Shown here in pieces: positions 20,444-23,296 of a DNA stretch of 23,296 nt. The notes beneath the pieces are model-generated. The model ran no database searches, was not told where the DNA came from, and worked only from the letters and a program-made list of their open reading frames with translations. The position numbers and the translations under genes are program-made. The stretch's first letter is position 1; every line of letters begins with the position of its first letter. This DNA comes from CAZZGX01 sp964653715 (lineage in GTDB: Bacteria > Patescibacteriota > Minisyncoccia > Ryanbacterales > GWA2-47-10b): NCBI GenBank assembly GCA_964653715.1, contig CAZZGX010000025.1:1-23296 (forward strand), given 5' to 3'.

Positions 20444-20472
20444 TTGTGTCTTTTATGTCTTTGAGTTAGATT
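20444..20472 (+). promoter_or_regulatory. Putative promoter of the yraN-like gene
   Basis: TTGTGT (20444-20449), 17 bp, TAGATT (20467-20472). The ATG follows after 6 nt, another leaderless layout. The rest of the 178-bp gap before it holds a TTTGCT/AGCAAA inverted repeat (20339-20356) and a tandem TTTGCTTAA (20328, 20339), with no gene seen. Confidence 0.45.
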
Positions 20473-20478
20473 CTAACG

Positions 20479-20970
20479 ATGGCTGAAGAAAAATTCAGTG
20501 AAAAGCGGAGATTTGGGAATCTTGGTGAGGATTTATGCGAAATGTTTCTCGTGAAACAAGGATATAAGATTTTGGATCGCAATTATCTTAAAAAATGGGG
20601 AGAATTAGACCTCATCTCCGAAAAAGATGCTATAATCCACTTCATAGAGGTTAAATCTCAAAATATTTCACGTGAAATGAAAGATAAAAATGTTTCACGA
20701 GACTTTTCACGAGATTGTTTCACGGCATCTGGGTATACCTTAAAGTTTTCACATGAAACTTTAGATGGTAATAATGAATATTACAGGCCGGAGGACAATC
20801 TTCATTATCAAAAGCAAAAGAGGATTTTAAGGGCCATTCAGACGTATCTTATTGAAAAAAGAATTAATGAAAATAAGGAGTGGCAAATTGACCTTATTAC
20901 CGTGAAAATCGATTTTTCTAAAAAAGAAGCTATAATAAACCACATTGAAAACATAGTATTTGAAGCTTGA
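20479..20970 (+). CDS. yraN: YraN/UPF0102-family endonuclease-like protein with inserted segment
   Basis: A 163-aa protein, longer than the usual 115-130 aa. It has the family pattern: GNLGEDLCEMFLVKQGYKIL, RNYLKKWGELDLI (E42, D44) and FIEVKS (E57, K59), which matches the restriction-endonuclease-like core (E-D-ExK). RPEDNLHYQKQKRI and the C-terminal helix AIQTYLIEKR also fit. Between about residues 61 and 100 lies extra sequence (SREMKDKNVSRDFSRDCF, then TLKFSHETL) that is a translation of repeated parS-like DNA. The function of this family is poorly known; a nuclease role is inferred from the fold. The gene is AT-rich compared with the copper genes before it and the secreted protein after it. 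Confidence 0.85.
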   Translation: MAEEKFSEKRRFGNLGEDLCEMFLVKQGYKILDRNYLKKWGELDLISEKDAIIHFIEVKSQNISREMKDKNVSRDFSRDCFTASGYTLKFSHETLDGNNEYYRPEDNLHYQKQKRILRAIQTYLIEKRINENKEWQIDLITVKIDFSKKEAIINHIENIVFEA

Positions 20971-20984
20971 TTTCACGTGAAAGA
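20543..20984. repeat. Cluster of parS-like palindromes in and after yraN
   Basis: Compared with the ParB-binding consensus TGTTTCACGTGAAACA: 20543-20558 matches 15/16; 20664-20679 matches 13/16 with a perfect 12-bp core; 20691-20706 matches 11/16; 20745-20760 matches 12/16; 20969-20984 matches 13/16 with a perfect core. Half-sites TTTTCACG (20704-20711) and TGTTTCACG (20716-20724) lie between. Most of these sites are in coding sequence. Binding by ParB is inferred. Confidence 0.65.
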
Positions 20985-21006
20985 AAAAAACGCCCCCAGC
21001 ATTTTT

Positions 21007-21077
21007 CGGGGTATGGTGTAATGGTAGCACGAGTCCTTTGGGAGGATTTAGTCCCAGTTCGAATCTGGGTACCCCGA
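21007..21077 (+). tRNA. tRNA-Pro (anticodon TGG)
   Basis: Acceptor CGGGGTA/TACCCCG, D-stem GTGT/GCAC, anticodon stem AGTCC/GGATT with loop TTTGGGA (anticodon TGG), and T-arm CCCAG-TTCGAAT-CTGGG. CCA is not encoded. It is the second tRNA-Pro gene of the window and reads a different codon set from the one at 14235. Confidence 0.95.
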
Positions 21078-21083
21078 CATCAC

Positions 21084-21112
21084 TTGAATATTTTTTTGTT
21101 TTATGCTATATT
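21084..21112 (+). promoter_or_regulatory. Promoter of the secreted Cys-rich protein gene
   Basis: TTGAAT (21084-21089), 17 bp, TATATT (21107-21112), with TGC before the -10. It begins only 7 bases after the tRNA-Pro gene and directly precedes that gene's terminator hairpin. Confidence 0.55.
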
Positions 21113-21113
21113 G

Positions 21114-21134
21114 CACGGGGTTTCCGTGTTTTTT
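21114..21134 (+). terminator. Terminator of tRNA-Pro
   Basis: Stem CACGG/CCGTG (21114-21118 with 21124-21128), a 5-nt loop, and six T (21129-21134). The predicted start of the downstream promoter (about 21119) lies inside the hairpin, so only read-through from the tRNA would form the complete stem. Confidence 0.7.
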
Positions 21135-21179
21135 GACATATAAATAAGCTTCCCAAGTGGGAGAAAGGAAGGCTAGTTG

Positions 21180-22571
21180 ATGAAACAACGAGCATGTCTG
21201 TGGGCCGTTTTCGTTGGACTATCGGTGATTACGGAGGTGGCGGAGGCAAATCCCACCTTCTGTATGCGGGCGATTGTGTCCGCGTCATCCAAGTTTGCGC
21301 GCGTGGAGGCGCAAGCGCTTCAAAAGTGCGAAGATCTTAGGCTCGCGAATCGGCTCTCGCTCGATACTGATTGTCATCGGTATCCATCCGCCACGGGTCA
21401 GATTGAAAGAGCATATGCGCGCGCACATGCGCGTATCAACAGAGCATGCGCAGGAGCAGACAGAAACCCGGGAACGCCGGATGATGATGCGCTTGGCGCA
21501 ATCGGGTGGGACGTCGGGTTTTGTCCAAACCACGAGGGTGCTACGTGCAGAAACCCGATTATCAATTCCCGAGATATCAGCGCGTGCACCATATGTGTTG
21601 GCGACAAAGTCGCAAGCGACCTCAATCAGCTCTGGTATGCAAAGGCAAATCCAGAGCCGCCGTCGACGCTTGATCGATGCCAGCGCGCAATCGGCAAGAG
21701 CGCGGTAAAGTTTTTCAAGATGAAGTCGAAGGCGCTCGCGGCCTGTTGGTCCAAGCGCGTTCAGGGCAGACATCACAATGACTGTCCATTGCCGGGCGAC
21801 GGAAAAGCCCAAGACACTATCAACGCCGCTGAAAGCCGCATGCGAAAGGGAATTTGTAGGTCGTGTGGAGGTGTTGACGCTTTTTGCGGTCGTAATGACG
21901 ACTACACGCCGATACAAATCGGGTTCATACCCGAGTGCCCGGCGCTCCAGATACCGGACGGACGTTTTTGCGGAGGGACAATTCACACGCTCGCGGATGT
22001 TGTGGAATGTGTCGCGTGCGTGACAGAGTTCAAGACAGATTGCCTCGCGCTCCTTACCGTGCCGGCGTTCAGACAGTATCCTCTGGAGTGTCGTCCAAAA
22101 GTCGCGGATACAGTGGCGACAACGTCGACAACTATTGTACCCACAACATCGACAAGTACTTCCACGACAATGCATCATGCGACATCGACTACAAGTTCGA
22201 GCACATCAACCACACGACCTTCGACCACCTCGACTTCTTCGTCAACATCGACGACGCGGCGGACGAGTACAAGTACTTCGAGTACACGGCCGACGACTAC
22301 CAGTACATCGACAACAAGGCCAACAACCACTTCAACTTCTTCGTCAACGTCGACAAGTTCTACGAGCACGACGCTTCCAGGGTGCGTCGAGGGAGCCCCT
22401 GAGGTTTGCGATTCCGTTGACAATAATTGCAACGGAAAGATAGACGAAGGGAATCCCGGAGGCGGAGTGTCATGTACTCCAAATCCCAGTGTGGGGACAT
22501 GCGCGGTAGGTATCACGGTTTGCAACTTTTATAAGTCGCCGCACAGTGTCACCTGCCTCTGCCCTTCCTAA
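21180..22571 (+). CDS. Secreted Cys-rich repeat protein with Ser/Thr linker and MopE-like motif
   Basis: A 463-aa exported protein; residues 1-24 form a signal peptide (cleavage after AEA). Two similar Cys-bounded modules follow at about 28-91 and 167-230: each has C-x-RAI, a KF pair, AL-x-x-C, a DC pair and a closing R-x-C-type helix. A low-complexity Ser/Thr linker occupies about 313-399. The C-terminal part has EVCDSVDNNCNGKIDEG (about 408-424), the calcium-binding-like motif of MopE-type putative metal-binding domains, then more Cys pairs. The architecture is familiar from secreted proteins of Deltaproteobacteria-like genomes, and the base composition is far richer in G+C than yraN beside it, so transfer is likely. 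AAGGAAGG 7 nt before the ATG supports the start. Exact function unknown. Confidence 0.85.
   Translation: MKQRACLWAVFVGLSVITEVAEANPTFCMRAIVSASSKFARVEAQALQKCEDLRLANRLSLDTDCHRYPSATGQIERAYARAHARINRACAGADRNPGTPDDDALGAIGWDVGFCPNHEGATCRNPIINSRDISACTICVGDKVASDLNQLWYAKANPEPPSTLDRCQRAIGKSAVKFFKMKSKALAACWSKRVQGRHHNDCPLPGDGKAQDTINAAESRMRKGICRSCGGVDAFCGRNDDYTPIQIGFIPECPALQIPDGRFCGGTIHTLADVVECVACVTEFKTDCLALLTVPAFRQYPLECRPKVADTVATTSTTIVPTTSTSTSTTMHHATSTTSSSTSTTRPSTTSTSSSTSTTRRTSTSTSSTRPTTTSTSTTRPTTTSTSSSTSTSSTSTTLPGCVEGAPEVCDSVDNNCNGKIDEGNPGGGVSCTPNPSVGTCAVGITVCNFYKSPHSVTCLCPS
22116..22376 (+). repeat. Low-complexity repeat coding the Ser/Thr linker
   Basis: Degenerate tandem units of ACA/ACG/TCG/AGT-type codons code repeats such as TTTSTSS and STSTTRP. 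Such linkers usually keep secreted domains apart and may be glycosylated in some organisms. It also opens long false frames on both strands. Confidence 0.85.
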
Positions 22572-22588
22572 CGGAATAACAAGAGCCG

Positions 22589-22627
22589 AGCCCCAGAGCG
22601 TTTCCTTACGCTCTGGGGCTATTTTTT
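22589..22627 (+). terminator. Terminator after the Cys-rich protein gene
   Basis: A perfect 12-bp stem AGCCCCAGAGCG/CGCTCTGGGGCT (22589-22600 with 22609-22620), an 8-nt loop, then ATTTTTT. Confidence 0.93.
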
Positions 22628-22653
22628 ATATTATTTCCGTGTTTCCAAAAAGC

Positions 22654-22682
22654 TTGACTAAGTCTTTGAAAAATGATACAAT
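22654..22682 (+). promoter_or_regulatory. Promoter of the Ig-like repeat protein gene
   Basis: TTGACT (22654-22659), 17 bp, TACAAT (22677-22682). The start near 22689 leaves a leader of about 115 nt before the ATG at 22804, long for this window. I see no known riboswitch in it. Confidence 0.65.
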
Positions 22683-22803
22683 CTTCCTGCTTAAAATGTT
22701 CTTTTAAAACTGAATATTTCTAATTGAGACAGGGATTTCCAGCAATTCAGGTTTGCGAGAACACATCTCTTATTACTGGTTCGTTAATTTTGCTACAACA
22801 ATT

Positions 22804-23296
22804 ATGAAAAGAATATTATTTGTAATATTCTTTTCTCTTGTATCTGTTATATCCCCAATTGCCGCGTTCGCTCATGATAATGACGAAACGCAGCACGAAA
22901 ACCGTCTCCCATTTTTTGTCGGTCCATCGACCGCCTCAACGGTTGTCGGCGCTGAAGTTTTCTTTGACCTTGGCGTAACCGACGAAGATGGAGATACCCT
23001 TGCATTCAGAGAAGAACTTCCCGAAGGAGCCTCATTTGTCTCTGGGCATTTTAGCTGGACGCCGTCTCTCGACGGAACTTTCACAGCAAAGTTTCATGCC
23101 GACGACGGCAAAGGCACTGCGACTCATGAAGTTGTGATCTCTGTTACGGCTCTCCACACAAACCACCTCCCCGTCTTCACCGGTCCCACACATGCCTCAG
23201 GCACGGTGGGCACGCCAATTACATTTGCAATTGGCGTCAACGATGAAGATGGAGACACCCTTACCTTCACCGAAGAACTTCCCGTAGGCGCGACAT
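22804..23296 (+). CDS. Secreted Ig-like repeat protein, N-terminal part (runs off window end)
   Basis: Starts MKRILFVIFFSLVSVISPIA; residues 1-23 form a signal peptide (AFA before HDND). Repeats of about 87 aa follow: the first has GVTDEDGDTLAFREELPEGA and a FSWTPSLDGTFTAKFHADDG stretch, the second starts again with GVNDEDGDTLTFTEELPVGA. This is the pattern of putative Ig/cadherin-like repeats of surface proteins, where D-x-D-G-D loops may bind calcium. The DNA repeats with a 261-bp period (22981 and 23242). No stop occurs before the window end, so total length and anchoring are unknown. It has its own promoter and follows a strong terminator, so it is a separate unit. Confidence 0.85.
   Translation, partial: MKRILFVIFFSLVSVISPIAAFAHDNDETQHENRLPFFVGPSTASTVVGAEVFFDLGVTDEDGDTLAFREELPEGASFVSGHFSWTPSLDGTFTAKFHADDGKGTATHEVVISVTALHTNHLPVFTGPTHASGTVGTPITFAIGVNDEDGDTLTFTEELPVGAT

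Noticed and set aside
21285..22178. Minus-strand open frame of 297 codons opposite the Cys-rich protein gene
   Set aside because: The plus-strand frame has a signal peptide, ordered Cys modules and a ribosome-binding site. The antisense frame has none and is a by-product of G+C-rich third positions.
22116..22376. Repetitive DNA that could be mistaken for a CRISPR array
   Set aside because: The units are short, degenerate, in frame and code a Ser/Thr linker. There are no conserved direct repeats with unique spacers and no cas genes.
1..23296. Alternative genetic code (UGA as Gly) as in some Patescibacteria
   Set aside because: The long genes are free of in-frame TGA, and TGA serves as a stop, for example in the antitoxin gene.

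Overview
The window looks like a chromosomal piece of a Patescibacteria/CPR bacterium, most likely a Parcubacteria-type lineage. The grounds are small compact genes with very short spacers, tRNA genes that do not encode CCA together with a CCA-adding enzyme gene, many start codons only 6-8 nt from a -10 hexamer (a leaderless layout), and family variants often met in that group. Stop-codon use fits the standard code. This assignment is inferred from protein character, not from a marker-gene tree.

Layout. 1-1975: 5' end of a UvrD/PcrA helicase gene (-) and a divergent LysM/M23 cell-wall hydrolase (+). 1978-4226: comM/yifB (-), then a Phd-antitoxin/PemK-toxin pair (-) enclosed by two copies of the yifB promoter and first codons. 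4278-4949: two small membrane proteins (-). 5002-9187 (-): an RNA-metabolism run in the order rpsO, NYN-domain nuclease, pnp, membrane-anchored hypothetical, DksA/TraR-like protein. 9265-10143: Xer tyrosine recombinase (+). 10142-12535: an unrecognised module made of a short minus-strand transcription unit (near-perfect promoter, leader hairpin, small reading frame with two nested starts, terminator) and a divergent two-gene membrane operon with its own promoter and terminator. 12585-14305: tRNA-Arg, tRNA-Lys, cca, tRNA-Pro. 14330-15130: di-iron ferritin-like (acyl-ACP desaturase-like) protein (-). 15293-15421: tRNA-Ala followed by an orphan 3' tRNA fragment with an encoded CCA. 15535-20300: copper cluster with a CsoR-family repressor and operator-like promoter, a small membrane protein, a P1B ATPase, a multicopper oxidase and a DoxX-like membrane protein. 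20479-20984: a yraN-like gene carrying a cluster of parS-like palindromes. 21007-22627: tRNA-Pro and a secreted Cys-rich protein with a Ser/Thr linker and a MopE-like motif. 22804-end: the start of a secreted Ig-like repeat protein.

How the parts relate. The rpsO-NYN-pnp run joins ribosome assembly with RNA turnover. The tRNA/cca block pairs CCA-less tRNA genes with the enzyme that finishes them. The copper block senses, exports and oxidises copper, and begins beside a tRNA-derived scar, which hints at acquisition by transfer. The most unusual signals are the parS-like cluster inside yraN, the promoter/5'-end duplication around the toxin-antitoxin module, the divergent 10.1-12.5 kb module of unknown function, and altered metal-site residues in the copper repressor and ATPase.
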